DNA of 64,000 nucleotides from Marinobacter lipolyticus SM19 (GCF_000397065.2 NZ_KE007306.1:825164-889163), one strand, 5' to 3'. Positions 38,021 to 47,524 are shown, counted from the first letter of the stretch. The notes: generated by a model from the letters alone, not told the origin. Program-made: numbers and translations.

Positions 38021-38515
38021 TCAGAATTCGTATTCAAACATGACCTCAGAATCGTCCTCGCACCAAGGTCCCAAATCCTTCAATCGGTCAATCGCGGAGC
38101 TTAGAAGTATTTCAGGGTATATCCCCGAAAACAGGCTCTTTACCTCTTTTTCGATCGACACCGAGGGATGGGAATAGCCATTTTGACTACCACTAACCGG
38201 CGCTGAAAACTCTTCGCACCTCTCGAATTGAGATTTGATGCAGCCTATGACGTCCTTCTCAACGTACTTTGCTGCGGCATTAGGAAAAGTTCTGCCGATA
38301 TTCCGACCGATCGTAGCGTGAATGTGGTCAAATTCAATCGACGATGCAACCTGGAGCTTTCTGTGCAGCCAGCCCCAGGATTGAAACCCTGCTGAGCGAG
38401 CGGCTTTATCGAGATACCAGGAAAGCGCCTTAGAAGCCTGCGAACACCGCTTTTCAGCTTTTGCCGCGCTCTTAAGATTGTTGATGAAGCTTTGACGAGA
38501 AATAAAGATACGCAT
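38021..38515 (-). CDS. hypothetical protein at the right end of the island
   Basis: The 164-residue protein is unrecognised. The N-terminal part (ALSWYLDKAARSAGFQSWGWLHRKL) resembles the short 'A-x-x-x-GF-x-x-W-x-x-L' helix pair found in several phage and plasmid proteins that bind or sense DNA. The remainder is mixed alpha/beta and ends acidic. AAGGAG stands just upstream of the ATG at 38515; an earlier ATG at 38569 lacks such a site. It is the last gene before the right attachment repeat. Confidence 0.6.
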   Translation of the reverse strand: MRIFISRQSFINNLKSAAKAEKRCSQASKALSWYLDKAARSAGFQSWGWLHRKLQVASSIEFDHIHATIGRNIGRTFPNAAAKYVEKDVIGCIKSQFERCEEFSAPVSGSQNGYSHPSVSIEKEVKSLFSGIYPEILLSSAIDRLKDLGPWCEDDSEVMFEYEF

Positions 38516-38855
38516 TTCATTTTCTCCTTGCAGCATCTGGTTCGCGAAGACTAGGTGGCTGATCCGCAAGCCGTACCAAGTTCACCAGACGCTGATGAGC
38601 AAAATGAAACGGGATAGACAGGAGTTGCTTTTACGCTTTGCGTTTGCGGATCCGCAGGCTCACTCGAAAGCCATTCAAAAAGATAGCAGATCAAAGGAAA
38701 ACTGCAAAGGCCCATCCGAGAAAAAGCGTTGTGAAAACTACAACGCGTCCATCAGGTGTCCACGCAACTACGTTTTTATGTGGGTTAAAGCGGTTCTAAA
38801 ATTTCGTAAATTGTTGATTGTTCAGCACTGTGTACAAATAAGGTGTTGCTGCACC
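38516..38855. other. non-coding right end of the island
   Basis: No credible gene is seen. A plus-strand open frame begins here but runs into the attachment repeat and has no ribosome site or protein-like composition. No remains of an integrase were identified. Confidence 0.5.
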
Positions 38856-38949
38856 GGATTGAAAATCCCCGTGTAGGTGGTTCGATTCCGCCTCCGGGCA
38901 CCATTAAGAATTCTGACAAAGCCCGCCTTGTGCGGGCTTTGTTGTTTCT
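38856..38949 (+). repeat. right attachment repeat (attR), tRNA-Phe 3' fragment
   Basis: This copy of the 94-bp repeat contains the anticodon arm 3' part, variable loop, T-arm, acceptor 3' strand with CCA and the terminator. It lacks the 5' half of the tRNA, so it does not encode a functional tRNA. Confidence 0.95.
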
Positions 38950-38988
38950 GGCGTTCACGAAACGCCAATTCCCACGCCGCCTCCAGGC

Positions 38989-39885
38989 TCACGCGGTGGC
39001 CAGTTGCTCCTGCTCTGCCAGGAAAGCATCGATTTCCTTGAGGTATTCTCGGTTGTCATGATCCCACGGGTGGAAACCCGGACGGAAGTAATCAAGGTAG
39101 TTTCCGATCTGCTTTCGCAGCATACCGATATCACCAAAGGTATAACGGAAGAACTGGCGCCACCCCTTCAGGTTCCCCAGATGCCCTTCTGCACGCAGAG
39201 CCTCGATGAAAACCGGTATGATCAGTCCCCAGAAGACAAGGGTTGCCAGGACCAAGCCAAAGCTTCGCAGACTATATGCCTTAATGCCGGTCCCCATCAC
39301 TGCTTCGAAAACATCAAAGGCTACCGCCTTATGTTCGGTTTCTTCCAGGGCATGCCAACGCCAGAGTGCCGCGTATTTTGGGTCAGCGCCATTGGTCAAA
39401 CGGGGCTCTTTTAGCACACTGTCCGCCAGCAAGGCAGTAAAGTGCTCAAGGGCAATCGTGCCACTCAACGACACGGGCCTGGAATGCTTGGTGAAGCCAT
39501 CAAGAATCCTCTTGACCCGCTTCTCGAATCGAGCTGCAGCCGGTACTTTGTTAAAGAAGGCCGAGTTGTAGACCTCATGCTCCCTGCCGTGCATGGCCTC
39601 TTGCCCGATAAATGCCGAAACGGCCTTCTTCAGTTCCGGATCGGTAATCTGGTCTCGATACGCACGGACGCTGTCAATAAAGAACCGCTCGCCCACAGGG
39701 AGTATTGCCGAAAAAGTATTCAGAAACGCAGTGAATACCGGACCACCCGCTGTATTCCAGTCTGAGATTTTGTTCTCATCCAATTTGAAATCCAGGTCTC
39801 TGCGCACAGGGATCAGCATGGGGCGGCCAGAACGCTTACGCTTCGCCATTTTCAAGAATGGCTCAATGCTTGTTATTTTGCTCAT
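38989..39885 (-). CDS. metal-dependent hydrolase family protein (PF10118-like)
   Basis: The 298-residue protein matches the 'predicted metal-dependent hydrolase' family: IPVRRDLDFKLDENKISDW, FFIDSVRAYRDQITDPELKKAVSAFIGQEAMHGREHEVYN, ALEHFTALLADSVL and WHALEETEHKAVAFDVFE. The paired Glu/His residues (EAMH, EHF, EETEH) suggest a di-iron-type site rather than a true hydrolase; this is inference. It lies just outside the right attachment repeat and has its own AAGG ribosome site. It is not obviously tied to the aromatic genes. Confidence 0.8.
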   Translation of the reverse strand: MSKITSIEPFLKMAKRKRSGRPMLIPVRRDLDFKLDENKISDWNTAGGPVFTAFLNTFSAILPVGERFFIDSVRAYRDQITDPELKKAVSAFIGQEAMHGREHEVYNSAFFNKVPAAARFEKRVKRILDGFTKHSRPVSLSGTIALEHFTALLADSVLKEPRLTNGADPKYAALWRWHALEETEHKAVAFDVFEAVMGTGIKAYSLRSFGLVLATLVFWGLIIPVFIEALRAEGHLGNLKGWRQFFRYTFGDIGMLRKQIGNYLDYFRPGFHPWDHDNREYLKEIDAFLAEQEQLATA

Positions 39886-40366
39886 GATAAGAACCTTCTT
39901 CGTTGAGAGGCCAATACTAGCCGAGGCTACAAGTAGGAAACGGGCAATACTTCGCCTTCAGCCTTGGGAGTACTGAGATTCATCATAGAGGCCGACTTGA
40001 ACTTAAAGGAATGGGAAAAAGCACCAAACGGCTAGCAAAAACGCCCAACACACATAAAATCAACAAGACAAAAATCTTTTAATACAAACAATTACAGACA
40101 TCTGCCTCAATTGCCCCATCAAGATTGTCCCCCTATGACACGCACTAAAGCTTACGCTGGCCAACAACGCCTGGTGACGCCAACCCATAAAAACAGCGCC
40201 AAGCGCTTACTGAACTGAGTTCAAGACAATCAAATAAGATCTACTCGGTTTACCCCAAGCATTTGATACACAGAACTTTTCACCGGCACCAAACTCCTTA
40301 AAGGCTTTCAGCTTGGCTGAAAAGGGGTTGTCGCCAATGGGAAATGTAGGGCAGTCAGGGCTAACC
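39886..40366. other. intergenic stretch without a recognisable gene
   Basis: About 480 bases separate the PF10118-like gene from the reductase-like gene. The left part is AT-rich. A minus-strand open frame at 40207-40452 overlaps the end of the next gene and lacks a ribosome site. A TTCAGC/GCTGAA hairpin at 40307-40321 has no T-run. Nothing further could be assigned. Confidence 0.5.
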
Positions 40367-41311
40367 TTACCCTGCCAGGGATAGGAGGGTATGGACGGTG
40401 GCTGTGTAGGGAGCCTCAATACCAAGGACGCGACAACGCCGGAGAACAGCACCCGATATGCTGTCCAGTTCCAGCGGCCTGCCCTTTTCTCTGTCGACCA
40501 GCATTGACGTTTTGATCGCGTTGAAATTGCTGATCAGGTCGAACATCTCATCGAGATCTTTTCGGACAAGATTAACTCCATCGGCTTTGGCGCTCTGCAC
40601 CGTCTCGGCCATCATGCCATAAACAATCCGGCTTAACTCGGGATGATGAGTCAGTGTTCGGGTATCCAGACCGGTCAGAGCGGACAGCGGGTTAACCCCA
40701 TTGTTGATCACCAACTTTCGCCATAGCTCCCGGCGAATATCCGCGCTGACGATGGAGGGAATGCCTGCGTCGCAGAACGCCTGTTCCAGACGCTGTAGAA
40801 GGGTGGTCCTCGGGTCGTCGTCGGGAGCGACGTAGGGCCACGCCCCCATGACAATCTGCGCCACACCCTCCGCTGTAACCACACCGGGTGCAACAATGTG
40901 CCCACCAATACGAACAGCGAGCCCGCCCAGAACCCTTTGCGTTCCGATCACATCAGCAATCAGTAGTTCATTATCTACGCCGTTTTGCAGAGACAGGACA
41001 GGCACGGCACCAGTTTCAAGCCAGCCCGCCAGTTCATCCATCACCGATTCCGTAGCAGTCGATTTCAGAGCTATCAGAACCAGGTCAAAATGATCCGGGT
41101 AGAAGGCTCTAACCAAGTCTTCATGATTATAGGCCTTCACCGGATGGTGAAACTGGCCGCCTTCGTAATCCACTCTCAGGCCGCGTCCCTGAATAGCCTT
41201 CAAGTGTTCCCCCCGTGCTGTCAGCACCACCTCATGGCCAGCGCTCAGCAAGCGAGCAGCGTAGTAACCACCAATACCACCGGCACCGATGATCAGGAGT
41301 GTCAGACTCAT
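40367..41311 (-). CDS. ketopantoate reductase family (PanE/ApbA) oxidoreductase
   Basis: The 314-residue protein begins with an NAD(P)-binding fold (MSLTLLIIGAGGIGGYYAARLL) and has the PanE/ApbA features LSLQNGVDNE, LWRKLVINNGVNPLSAL and a C-terminal helical domain with KTSMLVDREKGRPLELD. Members reduce 2-dehydropantoate or other 2-oxo acids. Because it follows the TRAP transporter genes on the same strand (38-base gap to dctM), it may act on an imported or catabolic 2-oxo acid rather than in pantothenate synthesis. The ATG at 41311 was chosen as the start of the fold. Confidence 0.85.
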   Translation of the reverse strand: MSLTLLIIGAGGIGGYYAARLLSAGHEVVLTARGEHLKAIQGRGLRVDYEGGQFHHPVKAYNHEDLVRAFYPDHFDLVLIALKSTATESVMDELAGWLETGAVPVLSLQNGVDNELLIADVIGTQRVLGGLAVRIGGHIVAPGVVTAEGVAQIVMGAWPYVAPDDDPRTTLLQRLEQAFCDAGIPSIVSADIRRELWRKLVINNGVNPLSALTGLDTRTLTHHPELSRIVYGMMAETVQSAKADGVNLVRKDLDEMFDLISNFNAIKTSMLVDREKGRPLELDSISGAVLRRCRVLGIEAPYTATVHTLLSLAG

Positions 41312-41349
41312 AACAGCATCTCTAGTTGAAATCGTAGCAACGGCAGCGG

Positions 41350-42609
41350 CTAAACGAGCATAAGTACCAGTTCGGCGTTCCAGCTGAGCAATACGAGCGT
41401 CAACAAGGTTGCTAGCAGAAACGGAATCAGCGCCCGGAAAATAGCCATTGGCGGCGAGCCCGTCATGGTTGAGGCGATAAAGAGTCCAGCCCCCACTGGC
41501 GGTGTCAGCAAGCCCAGAACCAGAGTAAGACATACCACCACACCAAACTGATAGGGACTGATCCCGAACTGGGTCTGGGCGATGGGCAGCAGTATCGGAA
41601 CCACCAGAATCAGCGCGGCAATGCCATCAATAACCATTCCAACCAGCAACAGGATACCAACGACCATCAACAGGAACATGAATGGATCAGCGGTCTGGAT
41701 AGCGATCCAGGCTGCGGCACTCTGCGGGATTTCTTCAAATATGATCACCCAGCCAAAAACACCCGCTGCAGCAATCAACATAATCACCATGCCGGAGTTG
41801 AAGGCCGTACGCTTTAGAATCTCGAAGAGATGTGAAAACTGAAGATCCTTGTAAACGTATCTGCCAATCAGTAGAGCCCCAAGCGAGGCCAGTGCTGCGG
41901 ATTCAGTGGGGGTTGCCAGCCCGGTGAGTATCCCACCAATAATAATCAACGGAATCAGGCCCGCCGGCAGGCCCATCAGGATATATTCCTTTGCCTGCTG
42001 ACGGCTCGGCCACTCCCCTTTCGGGTACTGGTATACCAATCCCATCAGGCTGATCGCGAGAAAGAACAGGAAAGCCATGATCAGCCCCGGAATAATACCT
42101 GCGATAAACATCTCGGCAATCGGCACCTGAGCCAGCACCCCGAACAGCACAAACAGCATCGATGGCGGAATAATCGGTGACAGCAGCCCCCCTGCCGCCG
42201 TGATCGCCGCAGAGTAAGGTTTGTCATATCCCTCTTTTTCCATTGCCGGCACCATCGCGCGCGACATGATAGCAATCTGCGATGCGGCCGATCCCATTAT
42301 TGCCGCCATCATCATGTTGGCGACCAGATTGATGTAGGCCAGACCGCCCCGGAACCCACCAACCATAATACGAGCCAGGTTTATCAACCGGGCAGTTAAT
42401 CCGCCTTCGTTCATCAACTCCCCGGCCAACATGAACAAGGGAATGGCGAGCAGGCCGTAACTTTCTATAGCGCCAAACAGTTGTTGGGGATAGGAATCCA
42501 GCAATACTGCATTGCCGGAGTCATAGATATACCAGAGTGCGGTCAGTGCCAACACCAATGATATCGGCACTGCCAGGAATAAGAGGCCGAGAAATACGAC
42601 AAACGTCAT
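41350..42609 (-). CDS. TRAP transporter large permease (DctM family)
   Basis: The 419-residue membrane protein is the large permease of a tripartite ATP-independent periplasmic transporter, which imports organic acids using the sodium or proton gradient. It has about 12 hydrophobic segments and motifs such as PLFMLAGELMNEGGLTARL, GSAASQIAIMSRAMVPAM and GLATPTESAA. It overlaps the small permease gene by four bases. The substrate is unknown; the adjacent aromatic genes suggest an aromatic or short carboxylic acid. Confidence 0.95.
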   Translation of the reverse strand: MTFVVFLGLLFLAVPISLVLALTALWYIYDSGNAVLLDSYPQQLFGAIESYGLLAIPLFMLAGELMNEGGLTARLINLARIMVGGFRGGLAYINLVANMMMAAIMGSAASQIAIMSRAMVPAMEKEGYDKPYSAAITAAGGLLSPIIPPSMLFVLFGVLAQVPIAEMFIAGIIPGLIMAFLFFLAISLMGLVYQYPKGEWPSRQQAKEYILMGLPAGLIPLIIIGGILTGLATPTESAALASLGALLIGRYVYKDLQFSHLFEILKRTAFNSGMVIMLIAAAGVFGWVIIFEEIPQSAAAWIAIQTADPFMFLLMVVGILLLVGMVIDGIAALILVVPILLPIAQTQFGISPYQFGVVVCLTLVLGLLTPPVGAGLFIASTMTGSPPMAIFRALIPFLLATLLTLVLLSWNAELVLMLV

Positions 42610-43154
42610 TCCGATTCTCCCGCCGGTTTATCTGAAAACCGCTGCTTGTCAAAAAGATTACTGAAGGCATGCAAGGAGAGGGAAAAAGAGAATACAGGCA
42701 AGGCAATCCAGACCCAGAATTTTTTCACGCCCAGAGTATTGGTGTTCTCCGCATACATGAAATTGAAGGTTTCAGACTGAAACGTCTGAAAATCAAAGCC
42801 GGCCTGATAGAGTGCTACCGGGTCATACCACCGCCAGCACAGCCAGGCCAGCAGCAACGCGAATACCAACACCATCAAATCGCTGAAAACAGCGAGGACA
42901 TAACGGGTAGTCCCTTTAAACAGATCGGTGAGGATTGTAACAGCGACACTTTGCCGTCTTTTTAACAACACCGATGTTGTAAGAAAGGTCATCCATATCA
43001 TGCAGTAGATGGCCAGCTCGTCGACCCAGTAAATGGCATAGCCAGCAGAGCGAGTGGCGATATTCAATAGAATCAGCAGCGTGACCGCGCCTGCCATAAA
43101 GGCTGCTATAGCAACCTCCACACGAGAAATGAGATCCGAAACGGCTTTCAGCAT
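42606..43154 (-). CDS. TRAP transporter small permease (DctQ family)
   Basis: The 182-residue protein has four membrane helices and the DctQ motif AIYWVDELAIYCMIWMTFLTTSVLLKRRQSVAV. It pairs with the large permease at 41350 and the binding protein at 43217 in the order P-Q-M on the minus strand. Confidence 0.92.
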   Translation of the reverse strand: MLKAVSDLISRVEVAIAAFMAGAVTLLILLNIATRSAGYAIYWVDELAIYCMIWMTFLTTSVLLKRRQSVAVTILTDLFKGTTRYVLAVFSDLMVLVFALLLAWLCWRWYDPVALYQAGFDFQTFQSETFNFMYAENTNTLGVKKFWVWIALPVFSFSLSLHAFSNLFDKQRFSDKPAGESE

Positions 43155-43216
43155 GAGGTCCCCCTATTACCCCGGCGCCGTTTGGCGCCAGGGCTATTTT
43201 CATTTTGACTGAGGCC

Positions 43217-44206
43217 TCAGCTACCCTTGAGCTCACCCGCAGCCTGGCGAAGCGAGTCCAATGCCGGAGCCTTCTCAGACCAGATACTTTCCCAGCTTTC
43301 AATGGCTTCAGAGAACATGCTCCGATCAGCTTCGCTGATATTGATATTCAGCTCACGCAGTTGCCGTTCCTGATCCTTCTCCTGGGCTTGAAAACGATCT
43401 ATCACGCTATCCAGATGAGTCTTCATCGTCGTCTGAATCAGGCTCTTATCCTCATCACTGAGCTGTCGCCAGACGCGCCCTGAGACGACACCGACCATGG
43501 GAAACATCATGTGATTGGAAATCAGCAGGTTGTCGGCACGTTCGTAGAACTTCAGAATCAGGATGGAGTCGAAGTCCATGTCGATGGCGTCGACCTGCCC
43601 ATTGGCAAGGGCATCGTATACGCCCGGCAGAGGAAGTGGTGTCGGCGCTGCGCCAACGACATTATAAAAATCGCGGATCGGCTCGAACGGCGTAATACGC
43701 AGCTTCTTTCCTTCAAGGTCAACAGGCCCGTCGACCGATTCACGACTCAATACTTGCCGCATGCCAGCCATACCGTAGCCAATGCCAACCACTCCCACTC
43801 CGCCTGGAAGTTGATCCAATAGTTTACTTGCCGCATCCGATCGCAACAGAGCCGCAGCCTGATCGATATCCTCAACCAGGTAAGGCGTATAAAGAGCACC
43901 GAAATCCGGAACTCGATTGGACATTTCCGCGATGGTCAGAAACGCCATATCCAGCGCGCCAGTCTGCAACTGCTGCACCATCTGAGCCTCATTACCCAAT
44001 TGCTGCGCAGGGAAAACAGATACGCGGTGCTCACCGTCGGATTTCTCGTTCAGTTCAGTAGCAAAATCATTCGCGGCCTGCGTCCAGATGTGGGGCGGTG
44101 GTGTGATCAGGCCAAGCCGGAAATCACGAGCCTCAGCAGTGACACCTCCAGCCAGAAGGGCCGCGGATGTGGTCACAGACAGGAACAAACGTTTAATTGG
44201 TATCAT
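43217..44206 (-). CDS. TRAP transporter substrate-binding protein (DctP family)
   Basis: The protein of about 329 residues is the periplasmic binding component. A signal peptide (LFLSVTTSAALLAGGVTAEA) is followed by the DctP core: HIWTQAANDFATELNEKSDGEHRVSVFPAQQLGNEAQMVQQLQTG and DLEGKKLRITPFEPIRDFYNVVGAAPTPLP. The arginine in KLRI is the conserved carboxylate-binding residue of this family. The ATG at 44206 follows GGAG at seven bases. The gene has its own promoter region, because a strong terminator ends the meta-cleavage operon upstream (44463-44485). Confidence 0.94.
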   Translation of the reverse strand: MIPIKRLFLSVTTSAALLAGGVTAEARDFRLGLITPPPHIWTQAANDFATELNEKSDGEHRVSVFPAQQLGNEAQMVQQLQTGALDMAFLTIAEMSNRVPDFGALYTPYLVEDIDQAAALLRSDAASKLLDQLPGGVGVVGIGYGMAGMRQVLSRESVDGPVDLEGKKLRITPFEPIRDFYNVVGAAPTPLPLPGVYDALANGQVDAIDMDFDSILILKFYERADNLLISNHMMFPMVGVVSGRVWRQLSDEDKSLIQTTMKTHLDSVIDRFQAQEKDQERQLRELNINISEADRSMFSEAIESWESIWSEKAPALDSLRQAAGELKGS

Positions 44207-44462
44207 CGTGAACTCCATTGTTTTTGTTTTCTTACTATGTGACTTTTCAGGAAGAGGACAGCACTGGCCTGGCCAACCGTCTCTTCCCATTAACCATTCG
44301 GTGGTTAGCCGACCTTCATTCAAACAGAAGTCTGTGCAGCAGGACTATCCTGATAATCCACTTCCTCTATCCACTTATTCTTTGCCCGGAAAATGCCTTT
44401 AACCAGAAGGAAATAGGGCGTTTCAAAGTAGCTTATCCGCGACAGAACAGCGACGCCGGACA

Positions 44463-44485
44463 CAAAAAAGGCCCCGAAAGGGGCC
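44463..44485 (-). terminator. rho-independent terminator of the meta-cleavage operon
   Basis: On the minus strand the stem GGCCCC-TTTC-GGGGCC is followed by TTTTTTG. It lies 33 bases after the tautomerase stop and separates the catabolic operon from the TRAP genes. The 256 bases between it and the dctP-type gene have room for a promoter, though none was clear. Confidence 0.9.
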
Positions 44486-44517
44486 AAGAGAGCACAACTT
44501 TCGACTTAACTCGATCG

Positions 44518-44709
44518 CTATCGCCCAAGCTTCTTTGCTGACTGGCCTGCAATTCCCCAGTTCTGCCTGGGAAGCTCCTGAATTAACACTCGAATGTTCT
44601 GTTCAGGCGCATCCAACGCGCGGCTAATTGCTGCAGTAACCTCCACAATCAGCGCTTCCTTTTGTTCGTCGCTGCGGCCCTCCATGATATTGATCTGTGC
44701 AATTGGCAT
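44518..44709 (-). CDS. dmpI: 4-oxalocrotonate tautomerase
   Basis: The 63-residue protein converts the enol form of 4-oxalocrotonate to the keto form. After removal of Met it begins with the catalytic proline (MPIAQINIMEGR); the active-site arginines lie in EGRS and in the middle of the chain (NIRVLIQELP). The start at 44709 is fixed by the need for Pro-1. It is the last gene of the meta-cleavage operon. Confidence 0.93.
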   Translation of the reverse strand: MPIAQINIMEGRSDEQKEALIVEVTAAISRALDAPEQNIRVLIQELPRQNWGIAGQSAKKLGR

Positions 44710-44758
44710 AACCGCCACTCCTCTATGAATAAAGCCAAGGTGTATCCCGCTCACACCG

Positions 44759-45550
44759 TCAGACGAACTTGCCAGAGATGGTCCCCAGGTCCTGGTAACG
44801 TACGCAGAAGGAATCCCCCTTGTTCATCTGCACAGCAGCTGTAATTGCACCGATCATGATGAAAGAGCCCGCGGGTAGTTCTTCTCCACGCTCCCCCAGC
44901 ATGTTCGCCAACATCGCCACAGAGGCGGCCGGGTGCCCCAGAACTGCGGCACCAGCACCAACCTCGACCACTTCCCCATTTACTTCCATCACCACGCCCA
45001 GACTCTTCAGGTCCAGGTCGGCGACATCCGCCATGCGGCCGCCGGTGATGAATCGGGAAGAGGAAGAGTTGTCGGCAATCACACTCTTGAGATCAAACTT
45101 GAAGTCACGGTAGCGAGAATCGATGACTTCCACCGCCGGCAACACGAAATCGGTGGCACGCAACACATCACCGATATGCACACCCGGCCCCTTCAGCGGC
45201 GCCTTGGTGACGAAAGCCAATTCGGCCTCGATTTTCGGGTGAATCAGCTCATCGCGTTTGATCTCGCCACCTTCAGGCACGGAAAAGTAGTCCGCCAGGA
45301 AGCCATAGCACGGTTGTTCGACGCCCATCTGGGACATCTTGGCCCAGGAGGTCAGCCCCATCTTCATGCCGACGATCCTGTTACCCCGCTCTTCCTTGCG
45401 GCGACGGATCTCCCACTGGATATCAAACGCATCCTCGTAGGTCATCTCCGGGTAGTCGTCGGTAATCTTGGTGACGTCGTGTGCTTCCAGTTCAGCGCTT
45501 TCCAGATGCGCCGCCAGTTTTTCGATCTGCTCTTTGTTCAGATTACCCAT
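44759..45550 (-). CDS. dmpH: 4-oxalocrotonate decarboxylase
   Basis: This 263-residue enzyme decarboxylates 4-oxalocrotonate to 2-hydroxypenta-2,4-dienoate. It belongs to the hydratase/decarboxylase family (RIVGMKMGLTSWAKMSQMG, IHPKIEAELAFV, VIDSRYRDFKFDLKSVIADNSSSSRFITGG). It is a paralogue of the hydratase at 47525-48310; the SWAKMSQMGVEQPCYGFL region and the position beside the tautomerase favour the decarboxylase. Its ATG overlaps the stop of the aldolase gene by one base. Confidence 0.9.
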   Translation of the reverse strand: MGNLNKEQIEKLAAHLESAELEAHDVTKITDDYPEMTYEDAFDIQWEIRRRKEERGNRIVGMKMGLTSWAKMSQMGVEQPCYGFLADYFSVPEGGEIKRDELIHPKIEAELAFVTKAPLKGPGVHIGDVLRATDFVLPAVEVIDSRYRDFKFDLKSVIADNSSSSRFITGGRMADVADLDLKSLGVVMEVNGEVVEVGAGAAVLGHPAASVAMLANMLGERGEELPAGSFIMIGAITAAVQMNKGDSFCVRYQDLGTISGKFV

Positions 45551-46578
45551 TACACCAGCCCTTTCTCTTTTGCCATGGTCAACGCCAGGTCTTCGATCAT
45601 GTCTTCCTGGCCGCCCACCGTGCCTCTGCGGCCCAACTCCACCAGAATGTCACGTGCCTGAATGCCATACTTCGCTTCGGCACGCTGGGCGAACAGCAAG
45701 AAGGAGCTGTACACACCGGCGTAGCCCAGCGTCAGCGCGTCACGATCAACCCGGATTGGCTGATCCATCAGCGGCACGACACGGTCCTCTGCCACATCCA
45801 TGATCTTGTAAAGATCAATACCGTGCTTGGCCCCCATACGCTCAAGAACCGCCACTAAAACTTCCAGAGGAGTGTTACCGGCACCGGCACCCAACCCGGC
45901 TACGGAACCGTCGATTCGGACCGCGCCCGCATCAACCGCCGCCAGAGAATTGGCAATCGCCATTCCCATATTGTGGTGGCCATGAAAACCGATGTCCGTT
46001 TTTGGATTCAGTTCGGCGCGCAACAGACCGATTTTTTCGCTTACTTCATCCGGCAGCATGTACCCGGCAGAATCCGTGCAGTAAATGCAGTTGGCGCCGT
46101 ACGACTCCATTAGCCGGGCCTGTTCGAGGATCTTCTCCGGCGTGGCCATGTGCGCCATCATCAGGAACCCCACCGTGTCCATACCCAGCTTGGCGGACAG
46201 GCCGATGTGCTGTTCCGATACGTCCGCTTCGGTGCAGTGGGTTGCCACACGAATGGTGTTGACCCCCAGGTCTTTGGCCATGCGCAGATGTTCAACGGTT
46301 CCGATACCAGGCAACAGCAACGCAGACACCTTGGCGTTCTTCATTTTCGGAATGACGGCATCCAGATACGCCTCATCCGAATGCGCCGGAAACCCGTAGT
46401 TGACGGAAGCGCCACCCAGACCATCACCATGAGTGACTTCGATCAGCGGCATGCCCGCCTCGTCCAAGCCAGTGGCGACATCCACCATCTGCTCCAAAGA
46501 AATCTGGTGACGCTTGGCGTGCATACCGTCCCGCAGACTCATATCGTGGAGCGTTACTTTTTTATCCTTCAGGTTCAT
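45550..46578 (-). CDS. dmpG: 4-hydroxy-2-oxovalerate aldolase
   Basis: The 342-residue HMGL-like enzyme splits 4-hydroxy-2-oxovalerate into pyruvate and acetaldehyde. It starts [18 protein letters not shown] and has the metal-binding [15 protein letters not shown]. It works in a complex with the acylating dehydrogenase encoded just upstream, which receives the acetaldehyde through a tunnel. The ATG at 46578 was chosen on homology; a start 15 bases earlier is in frame. Confidence 0.96.
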   Translation of the reverse strand: MNLKDKKVTLHDMSLRDGMHAKRHQISLEQMVDVATGLDEAGMPLIEVTHGDGLGGASVNYGFPAHSDEAYLDAVIPKMKNAKVSALLLPGIGTVEHLRMAKDLGVNTIRVATHCTEADVSEQHIGLSAKLGMDTVGFLMMAHMATPEKILEQARLMESYGANCIYCTDSAGYMLPDEVSEKIGLLRAELNPKTDIGFHGHHNMGMAIANSLAAVDAGAVRIDGSVAGLGAGAGNTPLEVLVAVLERMGAKHGIDLYKIMDVAEDRVVPLMDQPIRVDRDALTLGYAGVYSSFLLFAQRAEAKYGIQARDILVELGRRGTVGGQEDMIEDLALTMAKEKGLV

Positions 46579-46593
46579 CGTTTGCTCCTCCAC

Positions 46594-47505
46594 TCAGTTA
46601 CGCGCTGGTAAAGTAATGACGCCATTCGCCGCTTCTTCCGCGAACATCTCTGCAGTCCGCAGGCCAGCAGCGGTCATAATATCGAGGTTACCGGCGTACT
46701 TCGGCAGGAAGTCCCCCAGGCCCTCAACCTCCATGAACATGGATACCCGCTTGCCATCAAATACGGGCCCATTAACCAGGCGGTAGCCAGGTACGTACTT
46801 CTGCACTTCCTTCACCATTGCATGGATCGACTCGGTAATTGCCGCCTGATCCGGTTCGCCTTCGACCAGGCAATGGACGGTGTCTCGCATAATCAGTGGC
46901 GGCTCGGCCGGATTAATGATGATGATTGCCTTACCCTTCTGGGCGCCCCCCACTTTCTCGACTGCGCCGGCAGTCGTACGAGTAAATTCATCGATGTTTT
47001 TACGAGTTCCCGGCCCCACGGAACGGGAAGATACGGTTGCAATGATTTCGCCGTATTCCACTGCCTGAACCTGTGAAACTGCGGCTACCATCGGAATGGT
47101 GGCCTGGCCACCACAGGTAACCATATTGACGTTCATTTCCAGGTTCTTGGCGTGGTCCGCCAGATTGACTGGTGGTACACAGAAAGGACCAATTGCGGCG
47201 GGGGTCAGGTCAACCATGACCACCCCAAGCTCGTTCAACTTCCGACTGTTTTCGGCATGGACGTATGCGGAGGTAGCGTCGAAGGCGACACGGATATCGT
47301 CCTCCAGTACATGCGGTAACAAACCGTCCACACCTTCTGCGGTGGTCTTGATTCCCATTTCCCCGGCGCGTTTGAGACCTTCGGATTCCGGATCGATGCC
47401 CACCATCCAGACAGGCTCAATCCACTCAGAGCGCTGCATTTTCATCAACAGATCGGTGCCGATGTTGCCCGGTCCGATGATGGCAGCCTTTAGTTTTTTG
47501 CTCAT
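46594..47505 (-). CDS. dmpF: acetaldehyde dehydrogenase (acylating)
   Basis: The 303-residue enzyme oxidises acetaldehyde to acetyl-CoA with NAD and CoA. It shows the NAD-binding start [17 protein letters not shown] and the catalytic cysteine in [14 protein letters not shown]. It is the partner of the aldolase encoded 15 bases downstream. The ATG at 47505 begins the fold. Confidence 0.96.
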   Translation of the reverse strand: MSKKLKAAIIGPGNIGTDLLMKMQRSEWIEPVWMVGIDPESEGLKRAGEMGIKTTAEGVDGLLPHVLEDDIRVAFDATSAYVHAENSRKLNELGVVMVDLTPAAIGPFCVPPVNLADHAKNLEMNVNMVTCGGQATIPMVAAVSQVQAVEYGEIIATVSSRSVGPGTRKNIDEFTRTTAGAVEKVGGAQKGKAIIIINPAEPPLIMRDTVHCLVEGEPDQAAITESIHAMVKEVQKYVPGYRLVNGPVFDGKRVSMFMEVEGLGDFLPKYAGNLDIMTAAGLRTAEMFAEEAANGVITLPARN

Positions 47506-47524
47506 TGTTATTCCCCTGAACCAG

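Larger units (their letters stand above)
28998..38949. mobile_element. genomic island inserted at the 3' end of tRNA-Phe
   Basis: The segment is bounded by 94-bp direct repeats made of the tRNA-Phe 3' part and its terminator. The interior differs from the flanks: genes at 29118-31690 are clearly AT-rich, and the cargo is a methyltransferase/Vsr/ATPase cluster plus unknown genes. No integrase, transposase or excisionase gene was recognised inside, so the element may be immobile or depend on an enzyme encoded elsewhere. Confidence 0.85.

Noticed and set aside
38595..38876. Plus-strand open frame of 93 codons next to the right attachment repeat
   Set aside because: It reads into the tRNA fragment, has no ribosome site and has no similarity to a recombinase or excisionase.
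38856..38931. Second functional tRNA-Phe at the right end of the island
   Set aside because: Only the 3' part of the gene is present; the acceptor 5' strand, D-arm and 5' part of the anticodon arm are missing.
28998..38949. Possible integrase or transposase in the island
   Set aside because: All open frames were checked by eye for tyrosine or serine recombinase motifs and for DDE transposases; none was found.
40207..40452. Minus-strand open frame of 81 codons overlapping the end of the reductase-like gene
   Set aside because: No ribosome site and an overlap of 86 bases with a well-supported gene; composition is ambiguous, so it was not called.
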